From DAOUKH01 sp965261455 (GTDB lineage: Bacteria > Chloroflexota > Dehalococcoidia > SHYB01): DNA of 64,000 nt. The notes under the pieces are model-generated. The model saw only the letters and a program-made list of their open reading frames with translations, had not been told where the DNA came from and made no database searches. Where the stretch lies: NCBI GenBank assembly GCA_965261455.1, contig OZ253453.1, positions 868,001 to 932,000 of the forward strand, written 5' to 3'. Made by a program: the position numbers and the translations under genes. Within the stretch, counting starts at the first letter, position 1. Every line of letters starts with the position of its first letter. Shown piece after piece: positions 42,821 through 50,512 of this stretch.

Positions 42821-43633
42821 CTAGTAACCGGTGAAAGTCGGAGCCCGTTTCTCCTTGAAAGCCGTCGTGGCCTCCTTGTGGTCCTCCGTCCCCATAGCGA
42901 CCTGCTCGGAGATGAGGCAGAAGTCCATGACCCGGTTGAGGCCGTCCCACAGGTGCTTATTGAGTGCGATCTTGGTGAAGCGCACCGCGACCCGCGCGCC
43001 GGCGGCGATCTCCTCCGCGTAGGCAATCGCGCGGTCGAGCACCTCTTCCTTCGGATAGCAGTAGTTGGTGACGCCGAGATCATGGGCTTCCCTGCCCGAG
43101 ATCAGCCGGCCCGTCATCAGCATGTCCTTGGCCTTGTGGATACCGATCAGGTACGGCCAGATCAGCGCCCCACCGTCGCCGGCGGTGATGCCGACCCGTA
43201 CGTGGTTGTCGCCGATCTTGGCGTCCTCGGCGATGAACGTCACGTCGCAGAGCAGCCCAATGGTGGCCCCCAAGCCGATGGCCGGCCCGTTGATCGCCGA
43301 AATCAGGGGCACTTCGCAGTTCACGAAGCGCTGCACGATGTACTTCGCGCCGCGCAGCAGATTCCCCGGATCGAGCTTCTCGGCGGCGCCCGTGGCGCGG
43401 TCGCCCATGGCCTTTACGTCGCCGCCCGCGCAGAAGGCCCTGCCCGCGCCGGTAAAGACCACGGCGTTCACGTCGCGGTCGTAGTTCACCATATGCAGGA
43501 ACTCTTCGATGGCCTCGTGCATCCCGTCGCCCATCGCGTTCAGCCGGTCGGGCCGGTTGAGCGTCGCGATTGCTACTTTGTTCGGCCGCACCTCGACGCT
43601 GAGGTGGCCCTTCTCCACGCTACTGTAGTCCAC
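42821..43633 (-). CDS. Enoyl-CoA hydratase/isomerase family protein
   Basis: The protein is 270 aa. Crotonase features: KVAIATLNRPDRLNAMGDGM, GRAFCAGGDVKAMGD (oxyanion), VPLISAINGPAIGLGATIGL and KIGDNHVRVGITAGDGG. At the two hydratase Glu positions the residues appear to be Thr (GLGATIG) and His (GDNHV), while an Asp in AGDGG may serve as the base, as in some isomerase or dehalogenase branches. It probably acts on an acyl-CoA. An aaggagg lies 12-18 bp upstream of the start. Confidence 0.87.
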   Translation of the reverse strand: MDYSSVEKGHLSVEVRPNKVAIATLNRPDRLNAMGDGMHEAIEEFLHMVNYDRDVNAVVFTGAGRAFCAGGDVKAMGDRATGAAEKLDPGNLLRGAKYIVQRFVNCEVPLISAINGPAIGLGATIGLLCDVTFIAEDAKIGDNHVRVGITAGDGGALIWPYLIGIHKAKDMLMTGRLISGREAHDLGVTNYCYPKEEVLDRAIAYAEEIAAGARVAVRFTKIALNKHLWDGLNRVMDFCLISEQVAMGTEDHKEATTAFKEKRAPTFTGY

Positions 43634-43691
43634 TGTCGCCTCCTTGAACGTTACGTCGCCGACAGACGCGGCCGGCCCGCGCCCGCCGCGG

Positions 43692-43720
43692 ATTATAACC
43701 GGGGCGCCGCCCTGACGTCA
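43692..43720 (-). promoter_or_regulatory. Candidate promoter for the minus-strand crotonase gene
   Basis: On the minus strand a perfect TATAAT (43697-43692) is preceded 17 bp upstream by TGACGT, a weak -35, within the palindrome TGACGTCA. The gene starts 58 bp downstream. Confidence 0.45.
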
Positions 43721-43754
43721 CCGCGCGCTTGCTTTGGCGCCTAGCGGCGGCGCA

Positions 43755-43985
43755 CTATGGCCCCTCGAGCGCCTCGACCACCTCCGCCGGAGTCTCGTCG
43801 AAGTCCGGGGCAATCCAAATCTTCCCCTTGAGCAGGCCAAGCCTGCGTTCCCGCCTTCCACCACGATGCGGCGTCAACTCGAGGTACAGCTTGCCCGCCT
43901 TGGTGATGATGATCTCTTCCCCCTGCCAGGCCAGCTCGCCAAGCCGGGAGAGCTGCGCCTTGGCCTCGCGCATGTTTACCTGCAT
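43755..43985 (-). CDS. Orphan Phd/YefM-type antitoxin
   Basis: The protein is 76 aa. MREAKAQLSRLGELAWQGEE and IIITKAGKLYLELTP form the DNA-binding Phd fold, and the C-terminus (LKGKIWIAPDFDETPAEVV) is the type that normally wraps a PIN toxin. Downstream there is no PIN gene: the next 120 bases hold only the promoter of a crotonase gene. So the toxin has been lost or lies elsewhere. It follows another antitoxin-like gene by 9 bp. Confidence 0.75.
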   Translation of the reverse strand: MQVNMREAKAQLSRLGELAWQGEEIIITKAGKLYLELTPHRGGRRERRLGLLKGKIWIAPDFDETPAEVVEALEGP

Positions 43986-43994
43986 TACTGCGCC

Positions 43995-44288
43995 TTAGAC
44001 TCCGAGTTCGGCGGCGACCTCCTCGAAGTCCCGGACCTTGCCGTCCTCCAGATCCTGGATCGCTTGGCGCAGGTCCGCCATGGCCTCCGGGTCCTTCAAT
44101 ATCTCGAAGGTCTCGAGGATGCCTTCGTAGTCATCCCAGGTCATGATGGCAAGCACGGGCCGCCCGTGCCGCGTGACCGAGACCACGCCGGGCTCCGCTT
44201 CTAGTTCCTCTGGCAGCCGTGTCAGCGCGGCCCTTGCGTCATTCATACCTATCTTGCGCGCCGTGCGCCATTGCTTGTCTCCCATCAT
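43995..44288 (-). CDS. Orphan YefM-like antitoxin
   Basis: The protein is 97 aa. From MNDARAALTRLPEELEAEPG through VVSVTRHGRPVLAIMTWDDY it matches the Phd/YefM fold; the tail KDPEAMADLRQAIQDLEDGK is the usual toxin-neutralising segment. The start at 44288 overlaps the stop of the upstream gene by four bases, favouring the longer form, though the Met at 44246 is a plausible alternative. No RelE/YoeB toxin gene is found next to it. Confidence 0.72.
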   Translation of the reverse strand: MMGDKQWRTARKIGMNDARAALTRLPEELEAEPGVVSVTRHGRPVLAIMTWDDYEGILETFEILKDPEAMADLRQAIQDLEDGKVRDFEEVAAELGV

Positions 44289-44779
44289 AGGACATCACTT
44301 TCATTGGGTCCCTTGGGTGCAAGACTGAACCATTGCTCATACTGAGCCGGGGCGATTCTTCTGGAGTGCTTATGACCAAGTGCGTCTGTGACCACTACCG
44401 CGCGTGGCACCTTCCCGCCACGTTTCTTGACCATGTCGCGGTGAAATTCCGACTGCCAAAAGTAGTACTCCATCTCGGCTCCAGGCAATAACTCGCACGG
44501 CAGTTCATCACCCGACAGCATTGTCTCAGCATCCATTACGAGTGCTGTATAAGGAATGGTCCGTTTGTCCTTCAACTCAATAGCAACCTGAACAAGGTAG
44601 ATCGGTCTGCGTCCGAAGTTGCGGGCAGTTATTCCTAACGACAGGCTTCCACCCTTCAGCACGGGCGAAACTGTGACTCCTAGCCGATCCCGATTGGCCC
44701 AAAGCCTGAACAACTCTATAAGAAGGGCGACGCCGCCGGCTGCCGCGCCACCCCCGAAAGCCGCCCAGAAGACTTCCAT
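44285..44779 (-). CDS. Membrane-anchored protein of unknown function
   Basis: The protein is 164 aa. An N-terminal hydrophobic segment (AFGGGAAAGGVALLIELFRLW) is followed by a beta-rich soluble part (VSPVLKGGSLSLGITARNFG, YLVQVAIELKDKR). The pattern of alternating residues suggests a beta-sandwich. The composition is lower in GC than neighbouring genes. It overlaps the antitoxin-like gene downstream by four bases, so they are co-transcribed, and it might be the remaining part of a laterally acquired cassette. Confidence 0.65.
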   Translation of the reverse strand: MEVFWAAFGGGAAAGGVALLIELFRLWANRDRLGVTVSPVLKGGSLSLGITARNFGRRPIYLVQVAIELKDKRTIPYTALVMDAETMLSGDELPCELLPGAEMEYYFWQSEFHRDMVKKRGGKVPRAVVVTDALGHKHSRRIAPAQYEQWFSLAPKGPNESDVL

Positions 44780-44802
44780 CGCTCCAGTCTACATGCAACG
44801 CT

Positions 44803-47550
44803 CTACTCCCCCTCCACCAGACGACGGAGGTCGTGCTTGGCGTCGTGGATATCCGCCCACAGGTCGCCGAGGCGCTCCACCCGGTCGGGCACGACGTCGA
44901 TGGTGAAGTCGGCGGGGTAGACGCCGTCGAGCTCGTCCCAGCGCAGCGGCGTCGAGCCGGGCGCGCCCGGCAACGGCCGCAGCGAGTAGACCGACGCCAT
45001 GTTCTTGCCGCGCACGTTCTGGTTGTGGTCGAGAAAGATCTTCCCCTCGCGCTTGCTCACGGCCCACTCCATCGTTACGTCGAGCGGGCGCTGCTCCATC
45101 AGGAAGCGCCCGATGAGCTCCGTCACCTTGCGGGTGACAGGATAGGGGTGCTCGCGGCGCACGGGGACGTAGACGTGGAGCCCCGTCTTCCCCGATGTCT
45201 TCAGGAACGACGACAGTGAGAGCTCGTCGAGGATGCCCTTCAGCGCCCGCGCGGTCTCCACGGCCTTGGCGAAAGCGCGGCGGTTGAGCTCGGGCTCGGC
45301 GCCCGCCCCTTCCTCGCCGGAATAGATGTAGGGGTCGAAGTCGAAGACGAGGAAGTCGGGGTAGTTGAGGATGCTGGCCTCGATGTTCTCCTTCGAGCCG
45401 GTGAATGTCGTCCCCAGTCCCGTGCCGTCGGGGCCGGTGGCGAGGCGGGAGAGCCAGGGGTGCATCTCGATGTCGGCGAGCTGCGCCAGCCAGAGCAGCG
45501 TGGCCAGGTTGTTCACCATCACGTACTCGACGTCGCCTTCGTTGTGCGACGAGAACAGCTTCACCGTCTCCACGAATTCGGGAGGCTCGTAGCTCCAGTT
45601 CTTCTGATAGAAGCTCGGCGCGTCGACGCCGTTGGGGTAGCGGGTCAGGGTCAGCGGACGGTCCCGAAGGTGGGGCAGGATCACCGGCGCAATGCGGGCG
45701 TAGTAGGTCAGCATGTCGCGCTTGGTGATCGCCGCCCGCTCCGGCGTTTCGGGCCAGAGCGCCTTGTCGAGGTTGGTGACGCTGACCGTATGCCCGCCGG
45801 CGTCGAGCAGCATCGAACCGTCCCTGGCGGCTTTGCCCGCAAGCTGCGCGACGGCGTCCGCCGCGTCGTCCGCGATGCCAGGGCGACGGGGCGGCGAGGG
45901 CGGCGTCCGCTCGCTCGTACTCAGCGACACGGGGGGCGGCGGGCCTGCCCGCTCGCGGACGACCGAGCGCGGGTCGCGGTCGGGTTCGAGGCCGAGGAAG
46001 ACCGGCGCCCGCAGATGCTCGCCCGCGCCCCACTCGGCGAACTTCACCCGCGCCACCAGATCGGGCTGCAGCCAAACGTCGCCCGCGACGCCGAGCTCGG
46101 GGTCGGGGGCGAACGGTGACTCTTCCAAGCGCAGCGGCTGCAGCCGCTCGTACAGATCATCCAGCGTCGCCTGGTCGAAGCCCGTGCCGACCCTGGCCGC
46201 GAAGCGCAGCGTGTAGTCGTCGTAATAGCCGACGAGCAGCGAGCCGAACGTCGAGGCCCGCGCCCCCGCCCCCGCACTGTAGCCGCCGACGACCATCTCC
46301 TGCGATTGCGTCGCCTTGATCTTGAGCCACGCGGTCCCACGGCGGCCCGGCTCGTAGACGCTGTCCACGCGCTTGGCCACGATGCCTTCGAGTCCGAGCC
46401 TTGTCGCCACGGCGTAGAACGCCTCGCCGCCGCCCACGGCGTACTCGATGGGCCGCACCACGTCGCCGGGCACCAGCATGCGGGCGAGCAGGTCCTTGCG
46501 CTCCGAAAGCGGCGCTCTGCGAAGGTTGTAGCCGTCGAGATGGAGCAGGTCGAAGGGGTAGTACATCAGCACGCCAGCGGCGCTGGCTCGTCCTCCTTCT
46601 CTCTGTGCGTGAGGGCCACCCATGCGCTGTTGCATCAGTCCGAAGCTCGGCAGACCTGCCTCGTCGAGTACCACGACCTCGCCGTCGAGGACGAACGACT
46701 CATGCGGCTGGGCTCGCAGCTCCTCCGCCACTTCGGGGTAGAGCGCGGTCATGTCGTTCCCGTTGCGGCTGCGCAGCCTGACCGAGCCCCGTTCGACAAA
46801 CGCGAGCAGGCGGAAGCCGTCCATCTTGGGTTCGAAGAGCCAGCCATCGCCGTCGAACGGCCTGTCGGTGAGCTTGGCCAGCATCGGCTTGACCGAGGCC
46901 GGGAAACGCGCCTCGGTCCCGCGGCGGGCGAGGCGGCGGTCCAACGGCGTGGGATCGGGAAGCCGCCCCGCCTTGAGGTCGTCGATGGTCAGCTTCGAGA
47001 GTACCGACGCGCCGTCGTCCAGCACGTCGGGGCCGGCCCGCGCGTGGGCGTCCTTGTGCTTGATGAGCAGCCACTCGCGCTCACCCCGCGTGGTCTTCAC
47101 CAACGTCCAGGAGCCGCGCAGTTTTCGGCCCCGCAGCGTGAAGGAGAGCTTGCCCGCCGCCAGCCCTTCCTGCATGCGCCGGTCCGACGTCTCACGGTCG
47201 CCGAAGGAGAGCACGCCGTCCTCGTCCGGCGAGTAGACGCCGGTGTCCCAGACGATCATCTGCCCGGCGCCATAGTTCCCCGGCGCGATCACCGCCTCGA
47301 AGGTCAGATAATCCAGCGGGTGGTCCTCGACCATGACCGCCAGCCGCTTCTCGTTGGGATCGAACGACGGCCCCTTGGGCACGGGCCACGACTTCAGCGT
47401 CCCGCCGATCTCCAGCCGCACGTCATAGTGCAGACGCCGCGCGGCGTGCTTCTGCACCACAAACCGGAGGCTGCCCCATCCCGAACCGTCGCCGCCCCGC
47501 GGCTCCGGCGTCCGGGCGAAGTCGCGCTTCTCCTTATAGCGGTCGAGCAT
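44803..47550 (-). CDS. ligD: ATP-dependent DNA ligase LigD (PE-LIG-POL)
   Basis: The protein is 915 aa from ATG 47550. Order of domains: 3'-phosphoesterase (about 15-160; HAARRLHYDVRLE, GPSFDP, DHPLDY), ATP-dependent ligase (about 220-530; FEPKMDGFR with the adenylated Lys, FVLDGEVVV, EGIVAKR) and primase-polymerase (about 610-900; FDFDPY metal pair, SGKTGLHVYVP, DHNQNVRGKNMAS). This is the Pseudomonas-type order. It performs non-homologous end joining with Ku. No ku gene is adjacent in this window. Longer in-frame starts upstream exist but lack homology-like sequence. Confidence 0.95.
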   Translation of the reverse strand: MLDRYKEKRDFARTPEPRGGDGSGWGSLRFVVQKHAARRLHYDVRLEIGGTLKSWPVPKGPSFDPNEKRLAVMVEDHPLDYLTFEAVIAPGNYGAGQMIVWDTGVYSPDEDGVLSFGDRETSDRRMQEGLAAGKLSFTLRGRKLRGSWTLVKTTRGEREWLLIKHKDAHARAGPDVLDDGASVLSKLTIDDLKAGRLPDPTPLDRRLARRGTEARFPASVKPMLAKLTDRPFDGDGWLFEPKMDGFRLLAFVERGSVRLRSRNGNDMTALYPEVAEELRAQPHESFVLDGEVVVLDEAGLPSFGLMQQRMGGPHAQREGGRASAAGVLMYYPFDLLHLDGYNLRRAPLSERKDLLARMLVPGDVVRPIEYAVGGGEAFYAVATRLGLEGIVAKRVDSVYEPGRRGTAWLKIKATQSQEMVVGGYSAGAGARASTFGSLLVGYYDDYTLRFAARVGTGFDQATLDDLYERLQPLRLEESPFAPDPELGVAGDVWLQPDLVARVKFAEWGAGEHLRAPVFLGLEPDRDPRSVVRERAGPPPPVSLSTSERTPPSPPRRPGIADDAADAVAQLAGKAARDGSMLLDAGGHTVSVTNLDKALWPETPERAAITKRDMLTYYARIAPVILPHLRDRPLTLTRYPNGVDAPSFYQKNWSYEPPEFVETVKLFSSHNEGDVEYVMVNNLATLLWLAQLADIEMHPWLSRLATGPDGTGLGTTFTGSKENIEASILNYPDFLVFDFDPYIYSGEEGAGAEPELNRRAFAKAVETARALKGILDELSLSSFLKTSGKTGLHVYVPVRREHPYPVTRKVTELIGRFLMEQRPLDVTMEWAVSKREGKIFLDHNQNVRGKNMASVYSLRPLPGAPGSTPLRWDELDGVYPADFTIDVVPDRVERLGDLWADIHDAKHDLRRLVEGE

Positions 47551-48490
47551 TCGCCCCTCCGCCGCCCAGTATAGCGACGCCCGCTCCCCACCCGAGGGAG
47601 CCTTGTGATCCAGCCCAGCGGAAGGCAAGCGGGGCTAGAAGCCCTTGCGTCCGTTTGGCGGCTCGCGGAACCCGCGGTCTCCGTTCGTTGAGTCCGCGCC
47701 TCACCACGCAACGCGCCTTGGGGCGGCTTCTCGACGCAGCCCGCTCCCGAAGGAAGCGGACGAGCCGGGGCCCGACCGTTGGCGCGGCTGACCGTCCTCG
47801 CGCTTTCGCGCCGCGTCTGCCGTGCAAGACCGCGGAGTCCGGCGACCTTCGCCGGGTTGGTGGCCCTTCGCCTCGCTCCTTGGGAGGAGGCTGCCTTGGC
47901 TAGGCTGTTGGTTCTCGGTGCGGCGTTCTTTGATTTGTACGGCCTTGGGGGGCCGGGCCACGCGGGGCGGTCGTTGCGCGCGCCGTCTTTTGACGGAGCG
48001 GACAGTCCGGTCCACCACGCAGGGTGAAGCGAGGCCGGTGGTTCGCGCTCCCCGCGGGCAAGGCGGGGATTGGTCCCCCGCGCCGCGGAGGCGGCGCGGG
48101 CGGTTTGCCGTCCGCAAGATACGGAGGCAGGTCGTCTTCACGCTACCGGCGAGGGGCGAGACGACCCTCCGGACTTACCGCCCGTAGGGGAGGCGGGCCG
48201 GGGATGGACCTACCACCACGGTGGCGGGGTCCAGGGATAGCGCCGCACCGAGAAAGGGGGCGTATGTGGTCGGTTGGGGCTGGACCTCCTTGAAGGGTGT
48301 AGGTTGTTTGGCGGCCCATGTACCGCGCGTCCGCGGGCGGCGGGCCAGGAACATATGTTCTTTCTTGACGGTAGGTGAGGGGGGTGGGGGTTGTCAAGGG
48401 CGGTGTGGCGCGCGGGGGCCGGAGGGGGACGGGCGCCCACAAGGGGCGCCCCTACGGGAGGGGCCGCAGCGCGGCGCGGGTTGCGAACGG
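47551..48490. other. GC-rich non-coding stretch
   Basis: About 940 bp without a convincing gene. Frames are open on both strands but are Arg/Pro/Gly-rich, with no family features, RBS or codon bias. Within it are a minus-strand promoter and a GAAC-N4-GTTC palindrome (48349-48397). Several short inverted repeats are also present, such as cgcgccgcggaggcggcgcg at about 48079-48098. A long leader or an RNA gene is possible; I did not recognise one. Confidence 0.6.
48349..48397 (-). promoter_or_regulatory. Minus-strand promoter with GAACATATGTTC operator
   Basis: On the minus strand TTGACA (48397-48392) and TACCGT (48373-48368) are 18 bp apart, and gaacatatgttc (48349-48360), a perfect 12-bp palindrome, lies at the expected transcription start. 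The layout matches the promoter at 20.05-20.13 kb. GAACATATGTTC fits the Bacillus-type LexA box core exactly. The first gene downstream is ligD, about 800 bp away. Control by LexA is inference. Confidence 0.5.
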
Positions 48491-48720
48491 TCTCCCAGAA
48501 GGAGACCTTTGCGTAATCGAGATGACTGACCGGGAAGGTGGCGGACTTCGATAACCCGTGGTGGTTGCGAGGGGGCCCCTCATCTCAATCTTCTCCCGTG
48601 GGGAGAAGAGGCAAGAAGGTGCCCTGCGGGCCACCCGCGCGCCTAGCGCGCGCCCTCTCTCAGTCTCTCCCAGAGGGAGAGAGGCGGGAGGGGGGCCGGC
48701 CTGCGGCAAGCCTTGGTGGG
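48491..48720 (+). repeat. Dispersed intergenic repeat, copy C
   Basis: Core ggcggacttcgataacccg at 48540-48558, then the same hairpin region, then a second palindromic part (ctctctcccagagggagagag) at 48661-48686 preceded by gcgcgcctagcgcgc. The second part is about 90 percent identical, in reverse, to the insertion at 51765-51850. The left flank (ggagacctttgcgtaat) matches copies A and B. Confidence 0.9.
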
Positions 48721-48907
48721 GCAGGCCGGACGACGGATCGATGGACGCGAACCGCCTCTTGGTGTGCGCCATACAGGAGGCGCTGCCGAGCACGCTTCGG
48801 TGTGGTAAGATCCATCGGCCTGACTCCGGAGGACCCCACGGCGAGGCCGTGATGGAGTCCAAGACCGGTCTGGCTCAGCCGGTCGCCGACGCCGGGGCGA
48901 GTGAAGC

Positions 48908-49101
48908 ATGGACCCAGACGTGGTGAACTACGAGGAAGCCGCCCTCGCCCTCGGCGCCGCCGTCGGTTGGATCGTCATGGGGCTTGTCGCGGGCATCCTG
49001 GCCGACAAGAAGGGATACGGCTTCATCTTCGGCTGCCTCTGGGGCGGCGTCCTCGGGGTGATTGGCCAGTCGTGGTGTTGGTGCTCCAGAACCGGCGATA
49101 G
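48908..49101 (+). pseudogene. Small GlsB/YeaQ-like membrane protein, frameshifted
   Basis: The open frame begins ALALGAAVGWIVMGLVAGI and continues GYGFIFGCLWGGVLGVIG, similar to GlsB/YeaQ/YmgE-type small membrane proteins. Right after VLGVIG (about 49063) the frame becomes Cys/Trp/Arg-rich, whereas the +1 frame reads VVVLVLQNRR and then stops at 49101, which is the kind of hydrophobic ending expected. So a one-base change near 49062-49066 has probably shifted the frame. Sequencing error is the alternative. Confidence 0.55.
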
Positions 49102-49133
49102 CCGCCCTCCGTGGGTAGTAATGTATCTAAGCC

Positions 49134-49312
49134 CCTTTGCGTAGCTTGGCGGGCGGGCTTCAGCAAGGCCGCGCGGCCCCCGCCTCTCCCCGCCCTCTCC
49201 CCAACCCTCTCCCAGCGGGAGAGGGGGTAAGACCTCCCCACTGCCAACCCCTCGCTCCCAAGGCTGGGTTATGCAAGGGTCTCCAGAGGGGGAGAGGCCA
49301 GAGGGCGGGACG
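49134..49312 (+). repeat. Partial/related member of the dispersed repeat family
   Basis: The stretch contains cccctttgcgtagc, the palindrome ccctctcccagcgggagaggg at about 49200-49220, gtaagacctcccca and gggtctccagagggggagagg at 49278-49300. These pieces match the flanks and hairpins of copies A-C but the central core (ggcggacttcgataacccg) is missing. It separates the frameshifted membrane gene from an amidohydrolase gene. Confidence 0.65.
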
Positions 49313-49321
49313 AGCGCTGCG

Positions 49322-50464
49322 CTAGCCGCCGTGCCCCAGCCCGTAGAGCTCGGCGCAGTTGAGGGCGAGCATCCGGTGGCGCTCGTCGTCGGGGACGCCG
49401 GTCATCATGGAGTCGATGAGCTTGCGCGAGTAGGGCCAGTCGTTCCCGTGATGGGGGAAGTCGGTGGACCACATGATGTTCTTGACCCCGGCCAGATGCC
49501 GCGCGAAGACGCCGCTGTGATCGACCATGAAGGTGGCCAACCAGTTGTCGAACCAGTATTGGCTGGGCTTCTTCGTGAGCACCGATCCGGTGCGGTGGCG
49601 GTTCCGCCACCAGCGGTCGTCAATGGCCTCGAGGAAGTACGGGACCCACCCGGCCCCCGACTCAACGGTGAGGAACTTGAGGTTGGGGAAGCGCTTGTTG
49701 ACGCCGGAGAAGATGAGCTGGGCAATGAGCCCGGCGACGTTGGCGAAGCCCAGGGCTCCCAACGCGTCCTGCACCCCGGCAGGCGTATCCTCGGTGCGGC
49801 GCACGTTCCGGGTGACGAGGATGAGGTGCAGGTGCACCGGCATATTCAGCTCTTCGGCGGCGGCCCAGAAGGGATCGTCCTCGGGCCGGATGAAGTCGCC
49901 GCCGCTGGGCCATGACGTGACGATGACTCCCTTGTGACCCATCTCCTTGGCCCGCTTCATCTCCGCGATGTTGTTCTCCACGCCGGCGTTGGGCATCTGG
50001 GCCAGGGGGACCAGACGCTCGGGGTCGGCGGCGCAGAAGCCATCGGACAACCAATCGTTGTAGGCCCGAATGCCGGCGAGCTGCAGCTCGATGTCCTCGA
50101 ACTGCATGAAATACATTATGGCGCGCTGCGGAGGGAACATGACCTCGGCGTCGACGCCGTCGATGTCGAGCAGCCCGAGCCGCTCCTTCCCGTCGTAGCA
50201 GCCGGGATGGATGGTGTAGGCGCCGCCGTCGCCGTAGCTCGCGCCGTGCCAGTTCAGCTCCTCGGGGCGCGTCTGGAGGTTGGTTACCAGGCCCATCGGC
50301 TCCAGCGTCCCCGTCTGCGGGTACTCCCACTGGTCGCCGCCACGAGGGTCCTTGATCAGCTTGGGAGCCTTGTCTTGGAACTGCTGCGGCAGCCACTTCT
50401 CCCACAAGTCCGGGGGTTGGATCGCATGGGAATCGGCGGAAATGAGGTTGTAATCGCACGTCAT
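49322..50464 (-). CDS. Amidohydrolase-2 family metal hydrolase/decarboxylase
   Basis: The protein is 380 aa from ATG 50464. Amidohydrolase-2 residues: SADSHAIQPPD at the N-terminus (the usual DxH/ExH region), a His in PVHLHLILVTR, ESGAGWVPYFLEA, and STDFPHHGNDWPYSR (metal Asp and His). Members include decarboxylases and C-C hydrolases acting on ring or keto acids. It is a paralogue of the frameshifted gene at 60.1 kb. It is 48 bp downstream of a fused CoA transferase, suggesting a shared pathway. Confidence 0.88.
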   Translation of the reverse strand: MTCDYNLISADSHAIQPPDLWEKWLPQQFQDKAPKLIKDPRGGDQWEYPQTGTLEPMGLVTNLQTRPEELNWHGASYGDGGAYTIHPGCYDGKERLGLLDIDGVDAEVMFPPQRAIMYFMQFEDIELQLAGIRAYNDWLSDGFCAADPERLVPLAQMPNAGVENNIAEMKRAKEMGHKGVIVTSWPSGGDFIRPEDDPFWAAAEELNMPVHLHLILVTRNVRRTEDTPAGVQDALGALGFANVAGLIAQLIFSGVNKRFPNLKFLTVESGAGWVPYFLEAIDDRWWRNRHRTGSVLTKKPSQYWFDNWLATFMVDHSGVFARHLAGVKNIMWSTDFPHHGNDWPYSRKLIDSMMTGVPDDERHRMLALNCAELYGLGHGG

Positions 50465-50512
50465 GACGCGTCCTCCTCGCGGTTGCATCCCGGCGGGCCG
50501 CGCTTCGAAGCG

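Noticed and set aside
47701..48187. Several 80-146-residue open frames after ligD
   Set aside because: Composition is Arg/Gly/Pro-rich on both strands, no RBS, no recognisable fold or signal; treated as non-coding.
48452..48862. Minus-strand frame through repeat copy C, sharing a peptide with copies A and B
   Set aside because: The shared peptide is explained by shared DNA of the repeat; there is no common start, RBS or defined protein end.
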